A stretch of DNA of 64,000 bases from Bombilactobacillus apium (GTDB lineage Bacteria; Bacillota; Bacilli; Lactobacillales; Lactobacillaceae). Of the stretch, positions 1 through 8,884 are shown piece by piece. The DNA lies in assembly GCF_013385145.1 (NCBI RefSeq), contig NZ_JABZEC010000003.1, positions 1 through 64,000 of the forward strand, in the 5' to 3' direction. A program made the position numbers and the translations under genes. Every line of letters starts with the position of its first letter. Positions within the stretch are counted from its first letter, which is position 1. The notes under the pieces are model-generated. The model was not told the DNA's origin, ran no database searches, and worked only from the letters and a program-made list of their open reading frames with translations.

Positions 1-37
1 CTTGATAAGTTTGAACCGCTTTGACAGCAGCTCGTTT

Positions 38-66
38 ATTTTATCATCTGTCTTGTTGCTTGTCAA
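38..66 (-). promoter_or_regulatory. Consensus sigma-A promoter reading out of the left edge
   Basis: On the minus strand TTGACA (66-61), a 17-base spacer and TAAAAT (43-38) form a near-perfect housekeeping promoter, with an A-tract just upstream like an UP element. Transcription would start near position 31 and run left out of the window. No coding start lies between it and the edge. The strength of the promoter and the GCTGCTG-type sequence after it resemble stable-RNA (rRNA) promoters of lactobacilli, but the transcribed gene is not visible, so that part is inference. Confidence 0.7.
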
Positions 67-171
67 GAACTTTTTTTCGGCCCTCATCGCTTAGCTCTTC
101 GCCTCGCTGACAACAGAAGATATCTTATCAGGATTTACGACCTATGTCAACAAATTTACCAAACTTTTTTT

Positions 172-1449
172 CTATTTGGACAATTTAGTTATTCCCTTCA
201 TGTAAGGAACTAGTACTTTAGGAATTTCGACACTTCCATCAGCACATTGATAATTTTCCAAAATAGCAGCCACCGTCCGGCCAACAGCAAGCCCCGAGCC
301 ATTCAGAGTGTGGACAAAATGAAGCTTACCCTGAGCATCGCGATAACGGATCTGGGACCGCCGAGCTTGAAAATCAGTACAATTTGAACAACTAGAAATT
401 TCTCGATAAGTCTTTTGTTGTGGCATCCAAACTTCAATATCATAAGTCTTCGCGGAACTAAAGCTGGCATCACCACCAGCTAAAGCAACGACATGATATG
501 GAAGTTCCAACTTTTGAAGAATACTTTCAGCATTAGCTGTTAATTTCTCCAGTTCAGCAAAGGAATCTTCTGGCTTACAATACTTAACCATTTCCACTTT
601 ATTGAATTGGTGCATTCTGATTAAGCCTCGAGTATCTCGACCAGCGGATCCCGCTTCGGAACGGAAACAAGGGGTCAAAGCGGTCAAATACGTGGGCAGT
701 TGATCTTCGCTGAGAATTTCGCCGCGATAATAATTGGTTAAAGGAACTTCCGCCGTCGGAATTAAGGTCAGGGGGCGATCTTCGTCGATGATGGTATAAA
801 CATCTTCGGTAAATTTAGGGAATTGACTAGTGCCAAACATTGAATCAGCGTTCACCAAATAAGGTGGAATGACTTCGGTATAGCCATCTTTTTCATGTTC
901 ATCTAACATGAAATTATAAACGGCCCGTTCCAGTTTAGCACCCTGATCCATGTAATAGACGAAACGACTACCAACTACTTTAGATGCTCGTTCAAAGTCC
1001 AAGATCCCGAGATTTTCTCCTAGATCCCAATGCGCCTGCGGTTCAAAATCAAACTTCCGCGGTTCATGCCATTTTCGCACTTCGACATTATAAGATTCAT
1101 CCGGACCAACTGGGACTGAAGCATCGGGAAAATTAGGTAAACGCACTAAAATATATTCCATTGCTTGATCAATTTCAGCTAGCTTTGCGTCTAAATTCTT
1201 AATCTGCTCGCCGACTACTTTCATCGCCTGAATTTGGTCTTGGGCATCTTCTTGATTGCGTTTAGCTTGAGCAATCTGCTTTGATTTTTCATTTCTTTGA
1301 GCTTTCAGTTTTTCCGTCTGCGTCAAAACCGTCCGCCGTTGTTGATCCAAATCCAAAAGCTTGTCGATTTCCTCAGCTTTGACACCTCGAGCAGCCAAAC
1401 TGGTCTTGGCTGCAGCGGGATCTTTTCTAATTACCTTAATATCTAACAT
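172..1449 (-). CDS. serS: Seryl-tRNA synthetase
   Basis: Charges tRNA-Ser with serine in the cytoplasm (class II aminoacyl-tRNA synthetase). The protein begins [11 protein letters not shown]; residues about 25-100 form the long charged coiled-coil arm that contacts the tRNA, followed by the catalytic core with class II motif 2 ([17 protein letters not shown]) and motif 3 ([10 protein letters not shown]). The length of 425 residues is normal for the family. I chose the ATG at 1449 because AAAGGAGAG precedes it; a longer in-frame reading back to 1563 runs through the T-box terminator and is not a real N-terminus. It is transcribed alone from the promoter at 1711-1739 and controlled by the T-box at 1473-1690. 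Confidence 0.97.
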   Translation of the reverse strand: MLDIKVIRKDPAAAKTSLAARGVKAEEIDKLLDLDQQRRTVLTQTEKLKAQRNEKSKQIAQAKRNQEDAQDQIQAMKVVGEQIKNLDAKLAEIDQAMEYILVRLPNFPDASVPVGPDESYNVEVRKWHEPRKFDFEPQAHWDLGENLGILDFERASKVVGSRFVYYMDQGAKLERAVYNFMLDEHEKDGYTEVIPPYLVNADSMFGTSQFPKFTEDVYTIIDEDRPLTLIPTAEVPLTNYYRGEILSEDQLPTYLTALTPCFRSEAGSAGRDTRGLIRMHQFNKVEMVKYCKPEDSFAELEKLTANAESILQKLELPYHVVALAGGDASFSSAKTYDIEVWMPQQKTYREISSCSNCTDFQARRSQIRYRDAQGKLHFVHTLNGSGLAVGRTVAAILENYQCADGSVEIPKVLVPYMKGITKLSK

Positions 1450-1472
1450 CGTTCCACTCTCCTTTATTAAAA

Positions 1473-1690
1473 TACCAAAAAACAGCACCTCATCCTCTAA
1501 TCGGGACGAAGTGCTGTTCGCGGTACCACCCAAATTCAAAATAATCCGAAAATTATTTTGCACTTAACTAACCCCATAACGCGGGGCAACCGGATAACTT
1601 CAATTGTTAACCACTTTAAATACTGGAAGGTAAGCACCTAGAATCTCAGCTTTATTCTAGTTCTCTGTATGTGCTCTAAAGGTATTTATC
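1473..1690 (-). promoter_or_regulatory. T-box leader of serS (serine, UCC specifier)
   Basis: The leader RNA senses uncharged tRNA-Ser and lets transcription read into serS. The T-box sequence TGGGTGGTACCGCG is at 1532-1519 on the minus strand. It is followed by an intrinsic terminator whose arms AACAGCAC (1518-1511) and GTGCTGTT (1488-1481) end in a T run. Stem I closes with TAAATAC (1688-1682) pairing to GTATTTA around 1617-1623. The bulge on its 3' side carries TTCCA, so the specifier is most likely UCC (1627-1625), followed by the usual purine. Stem assignments are by eye. Confidence 0.93.
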
Positions 1691-1710
1691 GTGTTTATTA
1701 ATTTAGCTTC

Positions 1711-1739
1711 ATAATAGTCTAAAAAAGCCTAAAAAGCAA
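1711..1739 (-). promoter_or_regulatory. Promoter of the serS T-box transcript
   Basis: TTGCTT (1739-1734), 17-base spacer, TATTAT (1716-1711) on the minus strand, about 20 bases upstream of stem I. It starts immediately behind the stop codon of the Mga-like gene, so serS has its own promoter. Confidence 0.75.
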
Positions 1740-1745
1740 TTTCCA

Positions 1746-3314
1746 TTAGAGCCAAATTTCTTGAATAGCGGCCATTAACTGGCCGAATTGCGTACTTCCA
1801 CCATTAATTGACCACTTAAAGACATAGCTGCTAGGATTAATGTTACTATTATCAAAGCGTTCACTTGAGGTGACAATCAAATCTGCCAATTCCGGCTGGG
1901 AAACCAACTTTACATTGGGTAAGGCCACCAAAGTATTAACCAAATCAGTATATAGGAGGAAACCTTCTTCAATTTCTAAATATACTTTAACAGCAAAATG
2001 ACTCGAAGTTAGGATCATCAATCTCAAGGACGCAAAATAAATTAAATCAGTTAATAAATCTAACTGATCTGTAAATTCAGCAAACTCATTTTCCCGAACT
2101 AAATGACGTAACAAATTACGCATTTGCTTACGATATTCCGGTAACATATTGAAATTAATATTATCGTTATAGATATAGTAGTTCAATAGTTGAAGATAAC
2201 TATCCCCAAAAGTTAAACCACCAATAATTGCTCGATTAATATTAATTTCTAAAGACTTGATAGCTTCTTCATTTACAGCCAACCGTTTTTGAATATTAAA
2301 CGGTAGCCGCCGCACAATCTGCTTGGAGAAGTCATTGATGGTAATATTGTAACCCCGAAGCTGTTGTAAAATAAATTCAGCTTGGTCACTCGGATAAGGG
2401 ACCACGCTTAAAGAACAGCTAGCTAAATTGTATAAGCAAATTGACTCAACATTTAGTTCAGGGGTCGGCAATTGTTTAATTCGATTCATAATCTCCTCAA
2501 AAGAGGTATCTTCGAATTTTGATTCAATTTCGTTCAAACTTAATTCATCAAAGAGATTACTATAAGAATACTGTGAGTAGCGTAGAATCTTTTCATCACG
2601 AACCAAATGTCCTTCAGAAATTCGCAAAACATTAATCGTCATAAAGACAGCGTATAAACTTTTTGTGACCTCGTTAGGAATTGGTAACCGGAAAGACTCC
2701 AAAATTGATTCTACTAACCAGTTGGCTTGTTGATTAGTCAAAGTGGTGAATGGCCAGTCATAACCACGAGTCGCACTCCAATAAATAATCGATAATGCCA
2801 AACGAATATCAGCTTCTTTTCCTACGAGACGCATCGGTTCATAAGCTATGCGAACATTGAAGCGTTTTAAAAATAGACGTAGAGTCTTTAAATGTCGTAG
2901 AGACGTGGCCTTACTATTTCCGCGGCTTTGATAAAAATCAGTAAAAGAATGATCGTCACTTTGTAAAATTGCTTGGACAAAATTATAAGTATCAGATTTC
3001 TTCACCAAGAAATAATGATAATGATCAGGCGAGACCGAGAAAATCTCCTGAATTGTAGGCTCATCTTTCCCTAATAGCTGCTGCATATCCTGTTGAATAC
3101 CGTCATAGGTATTGTAGATACTGCCGTAACTTTTATGCATCTGCAGCGCAGCTTGACGTAAGTTAATATCAGTAACTTCCAAGTCGAGATTTTCATAAGC
3201 CTTCAGGCTATCTCTATTGGTGCGTTCCAGCATTTTATACTGCCTAACTTTTTCAAATAAATGTAATTTTTCCATATTAGATATGGATAAAAACAAGTCC
3301 TGCGGTTTTTCCAA
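1746..3314 (-). CDS. Mga-family transcriptional regulator
   Basis: Probable DNA-binding regulator of the Mga/AtxA type. The 522 residues are about the usual length. An N-terminal winged-helix part (the stretch QMHKSYGSIYNTYDGIQQDM near residue 60-80 looks like the recognition segment) is followed by a long helical PRD-like middle region; the segment MRLVGKEADIRLALSIIYW near 160-180 matches the typical Mga pattern of a glycine-rich turn followed by an IR motif. No phosphoacceptor histidine could be assigned with confidence. It lies directly downstream of, and on the same strand as, the DUF916/WxL surface cluster, which makes that cluster its likely target, by analogy with Mga control of surface proteins in streptococci. 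The target is inference. Confidence 0.8.
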   Translation of the reverse strand: MEKPQDLFLSISNMEKLHLFEKVRQYKMLERTNRDSLKAYENLDLEVTDINLRQAALQMHKSYGSIYNTYDGIQQDMQQLLGKDEPTIQEIFSVSPDHYHYFLVKKSDTYNFVQAILQSDDHSFTDFYQSRGNSKATSLRHLKTLRLFLKRFNVRIAYEPMRLVGKEADIRLALSIIYWSATRGYDWPFTTLTNQQANWLVESILESFRLPIPNEVTKSLYAVFMTINVLRISEGHLVRDEKILRYSQYSYSNLFDELSLNEIESKFEDTSFEEIMNRIKQLPTPELNVESICLYNLASCSLSVVPYPSDQAEFILQQLRGYNITINDFSKQIVRRLPFNIQKRLAVNEEAIKSLEININRAIIGGLTFGDSYLQLLNYYIYNDNINFNMLPEYRKQMRNLLRHLVRENEFAEFTDQLDLLTDLIYFASLRLMILTSSHFAVKVYLEIEEGFLLYTDLVNTLVALPNVKLVSQPELADLIVTSSERFDNSNINPSSYVFKWSINGGSTQFGQLMAAIQEIWL

Positions 3315-3556
3315 TTTAGATCCTCCACTTTATCCAAATATCATAGTCATTAAAGTAATGATTTATATAACATAGACGTTGCATTGTATATTATGTAATA
3401 AAACCATAAAAATTACCATACAGTTAGCTAAATAAATCTTTAAATAACTATGAATATTGTGTAAATTTTTTGTAACAGGTCTAGCTACTCAAAAAAGATC
3501 ATCGCAAGAGAGTAATATTGCTACTTTTTGAATATATTTTTGATTTATATTGATGA
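3315..3556. other. AT-rich intergenic region before the Mga-like gene
   Basis: About 240 bases without a coding sequence. It must hold the promoter of the Mga-like gene on the minus strand, but no clear -35/-10 pair stood out. No convincing terminator for the upstream DUF916 gene was found either, so read-through from the surface cluster into the regulator is possible. Confidence 0.4.
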
Positions 3557-4546
3557 TTAATTAGTTGATTTCTTTTTTAAAAATCGATAGCTATTTAATA
3601 CAACGACAATAACTAAGATTATTAAACTAACCTTGATAGTTAATAACTTTATCAACGATCCTTCTGAGTCTTGCTGCGCTCCGATAATTAGATTACGTCG
3701 AAAAGACCGCCGATAACTAGGAGATTTTAAATTAACTCGTACTTGGTAATTTCCCGGAGTTAAATTCGTCCATGGTAAGTTAATTACCCAATTCGAGTTG
3801 GGCGCTAGTTGACAATTGTTGAACTTTTGCTGGCGGATTTTTCGCTGCCCACGATATAAAGCAACCCGGAGCTGAATCGGACTTAAATTGATCAACTTTT
3901 GATTTTGTAATTTTAGTTGGAGCCCCTTTTTACTAATCTTAGGAAAATTTCGTCTCATACTTACTTGCGGACGAATTTGATTCGACTCAAGCTGGGGATG
4001 CAACACAATTCCAGTTACATAACGAATTCTGGGATTAATTTGCGGAGTTGCAACTGAACGATCCACTACCTTGGCAACAGTGGTTATTCCTCCTAAAATT
4101 ATCCCCGTAAAATGCTTCTTGGGAGCTTGATAAGTAAACTTCACCAGCTTCGAACTTCGAGCCTTTAAATGCAATTTTTGGGTTCGCGTGCCGACAATTA
4201 GCCGCGAAAGCACGGGTTGATCTTTTCGAACCGGCGTCACTTGAGTTCGGTCATAATTAACGACTCCATTATTAGAGGTATAAGCATCATTAATCTGAGT
4301 TTTAACTATTAGGATTTGATCTGCCAAATTAGTTACTCGTAATTTTAAAGTTTGCCTTTTTCCAGATCGAACCCGTAAATTATAAAAACTAGCTTGGGAA
4401 TCGACTTGATTGACCGGCAAAATTGCTTTTACAGTATAAGTATTAGCTGAAACTGCCGCGAAACTAATTTTCATTTTACTCTCGACCTGAAGTCCACTGA
4501 TAACCAGCAGCAAGGTCAAGCAGATGAAAAAATAAATTTTTCGCAT
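3557..4546 (-). CDS. WxL-interacting protein (DUF916 + DUF3324), third copy
   Basis: Membrane-anchored surface protein of 329 residues. A signal peptide (about 1-30) is followed by a DUF916 domain (about 38-160) with the hallmark glycine turn FTGIILGGITT, then a DUF3324 domain (about 170-280), a C-terminal transmembrane helix (about 298-318) and a short lysine-rich cytoplasmic tail. Proteins of this design bind peptidoglycan through DUF916 and hold WxL proteins at the cell surface. GGGAGA precedes the ATG. It is the last of three tandem paralogues downstream of the WxL gene, separated from the next by 34 bases. The very basic middle region (many K and R) is more extreme than in its two paralogues. 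Confidence 0.88.
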   Translation of the reverse strand: MRKIYFFICLTLLLVISGLQVESKMKISFAAVSANTYTVKAILPVNQVDSQASFYNLRVRSGKRQTLKLRVTNLADQILIVKTQINDAYTSNNGVVNYDRTQVTPVRKDQPVLSRLIVGTRTQKLHLKARSSKLVKFTYQAPKKHFTGIILGGITTVAKVVDRSVATPQINPRIRYVTGIVLHPQLESNQIRPQVSMRRNFPKISKKGLQLKLQNQKLINLSPIQLRVALYRGQRKIRQQKFNNCQLAPNSNWVINLPWTNLTPGNYQVRVNLKSPSYRRSFRRNLIIGAQQDSEGSLIKLLTIKVSLIILVIVVVLNSYRFLKKKSTN

Positions 4547-4580
4547 GAACTATCAGTCTCCCTAGCTCAGATTCTGCTTA

Positions 4581-5606
4581 CTATTCAGATGATGCTTGAC
4601 TTAAAAGAATTTGATTTCGTCGCTTTTGACGCCATAATCCAACACTAACTAAGATCACTAATCCCAGCAGTAATCCAATCAGCCCTAAATAAAGCTCTGT
4701 ATAATCAACAATCACTTTTCGACTAGTTTGGTTGATCTTACGCGCTTGAGCAGCCGTAATTCGAACCCTCTGAGAAAAATGCCACTGTTTCTTTCCCGTT
4801 CGTGCCGTTCCCTTTAGATAATAAGTTCCTGGTCTAATGGCCTGTAAGCGTTGCTCAAAAACTATTGGGACTAGTGAATTGGGGGCAATCCAAGAATAAG
4901 TTTGTTTTTGCGTTTGGGGCTTAAAACCTAAGCCAAATAGCTCCCAGAAACCCCTTTTTCTAAGTTGAAAATCAATTTTTGTATTGTGCATTAAAACCGG
5001 ACGCTGGTTAACTAATCGTGCTTGGATAACAGGTCGTTGGGCCTGTACTTGTGGAGTAAAGTCTTGGAATTTCAAAGCTCCACTTTGATTAATCGGAAGA
5101 AAACGAATTTCCACTGGAACTTGTGGACCCTGAACTTGCGGCTGATGAATGTCGCTTAGATATAGTCCTCCTAAAACTAATCCCGTCCAATTTACAGCTC
5201 CTAAACGAATCGTAAAGGTCACAATTCGGGTCTGGTCGGGATGTAAATCAAGTACTTGGGCTGAAGTTAGACTAGAAAAATCGATGGGCGCTGGAGCATC
5301 TTCTGCACTCGGTCGGTAAAGTAATTGTCCTTGGCTACTAGTAGTGGCCCTTGTTGGTTGAATCTTGATTGCCATAGTTTCCGGACCAAAGTTAGTTACC
5401 GCTAGCTGTAAGCGATAGTTATTGTGGGATTTTCCTTGGAGTTGAAAGCGATCGGTAACTGTTGCTGAAGAAACGATTGGCGTCATCGTCACATCCTTCA
5501 AGGAGGCCTGAACCCTGAAAATTCCTCCTTGCAGTAATCCCCCCAGAAATAAAAGTAGTAGTAAAAGCTGAAATTGTCTTTTTTTACTCAATTTTAACCC
5601 TACCAA
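4581..5606 (-). CDS. WxL-interacting protein (DUF916 + DUF3324), second copy
   Basis: Surface protein of 341 residues with the same architecture as its neighbours: signal peptide to about residue 34, DUF916 (about 40-165, with WTGLVLGGLYL), DUF3324 (about 170-285) and a transmembrane helix at about 303-325 followed by QKRRN. It is expected to sit in the membrane facing outward and to help display WxL proteins. The start is uncertain: the codon at 5606 is TTG, and a second in-frame TTG fifteen bases later has AGGG at a better distance. No ATG is available. The difference does not affect the domains. Confidence 0.86.
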   Translation of the reverse strand: MVGLKLSKKRQFQLLLLLLFLGGLLQGGIFRVQASLKDVTMTPIVSSATVTDRFQLQGKSHNNYRLQLAVTNFGPETMAIKIQPTRATTSSQGQLLYRPSAEDAPAPIDFSSLTSAQVLDLHPDQTRIVTFTIRLGAVNWTGLVLGGLYLSDIHQPQVQGPQVPVEIRFLPINQSGALKFQDFTPQVQAQRPVIQARLVNQRPVLMHNTKIDFQLRKRGFWELFGLGFKPQTQKQTYSWIAPNSLVPIVFEQRLQAIRPGTYYLKGTARTGKKQWHFSQRVRITAAQARKINQTSRKVIVDYTELYLGLIGLLLGLVILVSVGLWRQKRRNQILLSQASSE

Positions 5607-5661
5607 CCTATCTCATTTAACCAAAAACATTACTATAATCAAATTACTCCAAATATTTCAA

Positions 5662-6723
5662 CTAATTCTTATTTTTCTGTTCTTTTAAAAATTGTTGTTG
5701 AATTTTTTGTTGGCTACGCCGACCAAAGTAAATCCCGATTCCTAAAACTAAAAGTAAAGTTAACAGCGCAATACTTAGCCAGAGCCAAAGATAATTGGGC
5801 TCAATCCCCGAGAGCTGATTATATTTTTTAGCTTGGGAATTATTGATTGTAAAGTTTTTATTAATGACCCAAGAACGAGTCTGATCCGCACTTCTTAGTT
5901 TCAAATTGAGATGATAATCACCAGCTTGCAGAGGTGAATCTCCCCAATCAATTTGATAATTATAATTTGAATTAGGGGCTGGAGAAAGATGAGTTTGGCG
6001 GCTTACTTTTTTAAATTGATGCTTATCAGGACGCTTAGTGACAGTTGCTACGGCAGCAATATCGCCATTAAATCCGGCAACATAATTTTGTAGATTAGCT
6101 TTTACTCCTCTAACTTTCATGGCCCGATTAACTGTCGGCACAATTTGGCGAACCCGAAATTCAGGTTGGCGATTTAAATTCTTATCTTGACGAATCTTAA
6201 CGGGGATTCCTTGGCGAAACTGATTCTTTAACAAGATTCCATTTTGAGAGACCGTCCGACTAATTGCTTCCCCCTTTGCTGGAGTTACGACAATTCCCCC
6301 CATCAAATAACCATTGATCGAACTTTTCGGGATTTGAACTTGAAAACTGACATTTTGTAGTTGATTGGCTGCCACTTTAACTGTCTTCTGCTTCGGCTGG
6401 ACATAATGCCGCAGATTTAAGCGAAGACTAGGATCTATCTTACGTTGACGATAATAAGCATAGTTCCCGCTACCACTAGTATAGGCTGTATAAAAGCGAG
6501 CTGTATAGCGATGCGCCTTCTGATCCTGATTCAAAATCCCTAACGTAATAATTTGCTGGCTTCCGGGATCCCCAAAGATATCCAGTTGACCATTTTTGGC
6601 GATTTGATTAGCGCCGTAAATTGGTTTTAAACCATAATTATTAGCAGCAGCATTAGCTTTACTATTAATACAAGCTAGGAATAGGAATAAAATTAAACTA
6701 CTCAGTCGAATTCTTTTCATCAC
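5662..6723 (-). CDS. WxL-interacting protein (DUF916 + DUF3324), first copy
   Basis: Surface protein of 353 residues: signal peptide ending near ANAA (residue 26), DUF916 (about 30-150, with SINGYLMGGIVV), DUF3324 (about 180-290), transmembrane helix at about 312-334 and a basic tail. The start is GTG at 6723 or ATG at 6720; a GGGGGAAG ribosome site precedes both. It follows the WxL gene after that gene's terminator (6792-6822), so its expression depends on read-through or on a weak promoter in 6724-6791. Three diverged copies suggest different partners or different stoichiometry rather than recent duplication. Confidence 0.88.
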   Translation of the reverse strand: MMKRIRLSSLILFLFLACINSKANAAANNYGLKPIYGANQIAKNGQLDIFGDPGSQQIITLGILNQDQKAHRYTARFYTAYTSGSGNYAYYRQRKIDPSLRLNLRHYVQPKQKTVKVAANQLQNVSFQVQIPKSSINGYLMGGIVVTPAKGEAISRTVSQNGILLKNQFRQGIPVKIRQDKNLNRQPEFRVRQIVPTVNRAMKVRGVKANLQNYVAGFNGDIAAVATVTKRPDKHQFKKVSRQTHLSPAPNSNYNYQIDWGDSPLQAGDYHLNLKLRSADQTRSWVINKNFTINNSQAKKYNQLSGIEPNYLWLWLSIALLTLLLVLGIGIYFGRRSQQKIQQQFLKEQKNKN

Positions 6724-6791
6724 CGAATTCTTCCCCCACGACTATAATTTTACAATCATTCATAATTTTATTACTAATAGATTTATAATAC

Positions 6792-6822
6792 AAAAAAGTA
6801 GCCAGTAATTAATCTACTGGCT
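6792..6822 (-). terminator. Terminator behind the WxL gene
   Basis: Arms AGCCAGTA (6822-6815) and TACTGGCT (6807-6800) with a seven-base loop, followed on the minus strand by a run of six T. It sits between the WxL gene and the three DUF916 genes, and so would make the WxL transcript more abundant than the anchors. Confidence 0.85.
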
Positions 6823-6835
6823 TAATTATTTTAAT

Positions 6836-7519
6836 TTATTTAGCAGCCGGAGTTAAGGTCCAAGTCAAGACGGCTTGATAGTCACCGGCAGTTGCCCGAA
6901 CAGGAACTGTTAAAAACATGTCCCGAGCTACCGCGGCATTTCCATTGTCCAAATTAAAGTCAGTTTCTCCATAACCCGAACCAGCAGGAGCTTGAACTAA
7001 AGTATGATCATTACTACCGGCAGCAATTGTTTGCTTAATGGTAGAAATTTTTCCATTATTGTCTCGATTAGCAGCATTAACTTGTGGAAAGCCCATCTGA
7101 AATCCGGTAACTGCGACTTCATTTTTCTTAAAATCACTTAAAGATAGACTTAAATTATAACCCAAACCATAAATTTCCGGAGATCCTGCCTGACTATCTT
7201 GGTGGACCCGCGAATCTGTAATCCGCAGGAGTCCTGAACCTTGGGTTGAATCATCGCTAATACTAGAAGCATTGCTTTCTAAGCCGGCTTTCTTTCCCGC
7301 TGGAGTTCGCGAAAACTTAAAATCAGGCACAGCATCTAAGGACAAAACTCCGTCATCAACCGTAACGCTCGCATCCGAATATTTCACGGCCTTATTCCCA
7401 TTAGCTTCACTAACCACGGCGGGCTCATTTTCTGCAGCCTGAACGTAATTTACAGTCTGCCCAGCGGTCAGTCCTAACGTTGACAATAACAGTAAAGTTG
7501 ACATTAAACGTAATTTCAT
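6836..7519 (-). CDS. WxL-domain surface protein
   Basis: Secreted protein of 227 residues that should attach non-covalently to the cell wall. A signal peptide (MKLRLMSTLLLL...YVQAA) is followed by a WxL domain occupying almost the whole mature chain: LDAVPDFKF near the start of the domain, the glycine and asparagine-rich middle, and the final motif AVLTWTLTPAAK at the C-terminus. The proximal motif, normally W-x-L, reads YNL (in GLGYNLSLSLSDF), so only the distal WTL is canonical. The start at 7519 is supported by AAGGGAGAC ten bases upstream; an in-frame extension to 7579 runs over this ribosome site. It is first in the cluster, with a possible cre site upstream (7656-7669). Confidence 0.9.
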   Translation of the reverse strand: MKLRLMSTLLLLSTLGLTAGQTVNYVQAAENEPAVVSEANGNKAVKYSDASVTVDDGVLSLDAVPDFKFSRTPAGKKAGLESNASSISDDSTQGSGLLRITDSRVHQDSQAGSPEIYGLGYNLSLSLSDFKKNEVAVTGFQMGFPQVNAANRDNNGKISTIKQTIAAGSNDHTLVQAPAGSGYGETDFNLDNGNAAVARDMFLTVPVRATAGDYQAVLTWTLTPAAK

Positions 7520-7655
7520 AATTATAAAGTCTCCCTTCAAAATCTTCATTTTGTTCAGTTTGAGCAAAGTGAACTTCAAGTTCGATTAAACGTTGACCTG
7601 ATAATTACGATCTTAATCTTACTTATTAAAGTCAACTTTAAAAATCAAGTTTAGT

Positions 7656-7669
7656 TTACAACGTTTACA
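7656..7669 (-). promoter_or_regulatory. Possible cre (CcpA) site upstream of the WxL cluster
   Basis: The minus strand reads TGTAAACGTTGTAA, which matches the consensus TGNAANCGNTNNCA at all but the penultimate position. It lies 137 bases upstream of the WxL start codon. Carbon catabolite control of such surface clusters has been proposed for Lactobacillus plantarum, so the location makes sense. No clean -35/-10 pair was found next to it. Confidence 0.55.
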
Positions 7670-7725
7670 ATAAAAAATCGAAGAATCACGCTTTTCTTAA
7701 GAGCTTCCCTGAGCAGGAAAAGGAC

Positions 7726-8082
7726 TTAAAGTACAGCTAGTAACTCCGGTGCTAGATCACTTAATTTCTGATCAGTAACTGTAACTACGCGCCGCAGAGC
7801 CCGGGCCACTTTGCGGGCGACTAATCCCGTGACCTGCATATTCTTCACCACAACTACCGACTTTAAACCATAAGCCGTTTTAACTAAAATAATTTGACCA
7901 ATGGGAACCTCTGGTAAAGTAAATACCTGTCCTCGACTATCTAAGGTATGCGTTGATAAGCGCCAGTTATAACTCTTTTCAGAAAGCTGATACTCCTTAG
8001 TAGTTTTATTTTGGTTCAAATGACGACAAACAACTACGCGCCGTACGGAAGCTAAGTTAGCCCGATTGGGGGTTAGTGACAA
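7726..8082 (-). CDS. Small conserved-looking protein of unknown function (DUF5839-like)
   Basis: A 118-residue soluble, basic protein (MSLTPNRANLASVRRVVVC...) without signal peptide or membrane segment. The mix of short beta-strand-like runs (IILVKTAYGLKSVVVVKNM) suggests a small beta-rich domain. It reminds me of the DUF5839 family seen in lactobacilli, but I cannot verify that. The start codon is TTG at 8082, with GGAGG eight bases upstream and no competing ATG. It is on the same strand as the WxL gene, 206 bases ahead of it, and divergent from ahpC. No function can be assigned. Confidence 0.6.
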   Translation of the reverse strand: MSLTPNRANLASVRRVVVCRHLNQNKTTKEYQLSEKSYNWRLSTHTLDSRGQVFTLPEVPIGQIILVKTAYGLKSVVVVKNMQVTGLVARKVARALRRVVTVTDQKLSDLAPELLAVL

Positions 8083-8255
8083 ATCCTACACCTCCTCAAA
8101 AAGTTAACATCCACATAACAGATACCTAGCGTATTACGAGTTTGAAAGTTTGTAAAGACAATCACAATAATTACACACAAACTTCATACTAATTCTTAAC
8201 TAAGTACTATTTTTCTCCCGACTTGGGAAAAAATATTTTTGGTCAAAGCTTTTAA

Positions 8256-8271
8256 TTAGAATGGTTATAAT
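8256..8271 (+). promoter_or_regulatory. PerR-like box overlapping the ahpC -10 element
   Basis: TTAGAATGGTTATAA (8256-8270) matches the PerR box TTATAATNATTATAA at 12 of 14 informative positions. Its right half overlaps the presumed -10 element TATAAT (8266-8271). A repressor bound here would block the ahpCF promoter, and peroxide oxidation of PerR would release it. The -35 region is weak by eye. Confidence 0.65.
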
Positions 8272-8310
8272 GTAGAATGAGTCTATAGAAAAATTTAGGA
8301 GGCTATGAAC

Positions 8311-8874
8311 ATGAGTTTAGTTGGAAAAAAGATTGAAGAATTTAAGGCCCAAGCATACCGCAACGGTGACTTTGTCGAAGTTAGCGAGCAAGATTTACAA
8401 GGCCATTGGAGCATCGTGATGTTCTATCCGGCAGACTTTTCTTTTGTTTGCCCGACTGAATTGGAAGACTTACAAGAACAATATGCCGCTTTAAAAGAAT
8501 TAGGCGTCGAAGTTTACTCCGTTTCAGAAGATACCCATTTCGTCCACAAGGCTTGGCATGACGATTCAGAAGCTGTAGGGAAGATTACTTATACCATGAT
8601 TGGTGACCCTTCGCATCAACTAGCTCGGATGTTTGACATTTTAGACGAAGAATCTGGTTTAGCTCAACGGGGAACTTTTATCCTCGATAAAAATGGCATG
8701 GTTCAATCCCTCGAGGTTAATGCCGATGGAATTGGGCGGAATGCTAGTGAATATTTAGATCGAGTTAAAGCTGGCCAATACGTTGAAAGCCATCCCGGCG
8801 AAGTTTGCCCCGCTAAGTGGAAAGAAGGCAGTGAAACCTTAACTCCAGGACTTGATCTAGTCGGGAAGATTTAG
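8311..8874 (+). CDS. ahpC: Alkyl hydroperoxide reductase subunit C (peroxiredoxin)
   Basis: Cytoplasmic 2-Cys peroxiredoxin that reduces hydrogen peroxide and organic hydroperoxides. The peroxidatic cysteine is C47 in FSFVCPTE and the resolving cysteine is near residue 165 in [11 protein letters not shown] place the start at 8311 (187 residues, identical in length to the E. coli enzyme) because AGGAGG at 8297-8302 is eight bases away; an ATG two codons upstream is only two bases from the ribosome site. ahpF follows ten bases downstream, in one operon ending at the terminator 10437-10481. Confidence 0.97.
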   Translation: MSLVGKKIEEFKAQAYRNGDFVEVSEQDLQGHWSIVMFYPADFSFVCPTELEDLQEQYAALKELGVEVYSVSEDTHFVHKAWHDDSEAVGKITYTMIGDPSHQLARMFDILDEESGLAQRGTFILDKNGMVQSLEVNADGIGRNASEYLDRVKAGQYVESHPGEVCPAKWKEGSETLTPGLDLVGKI

Positions 8875-8884
8875 GGAGGATTTA

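Noticed and set aside
1361-1567. Plus-strand open frame across the serS start and T-box
   Set aside because: It is the complement of the serS N-terminus and of the T-box terminator and has no ribosome site.
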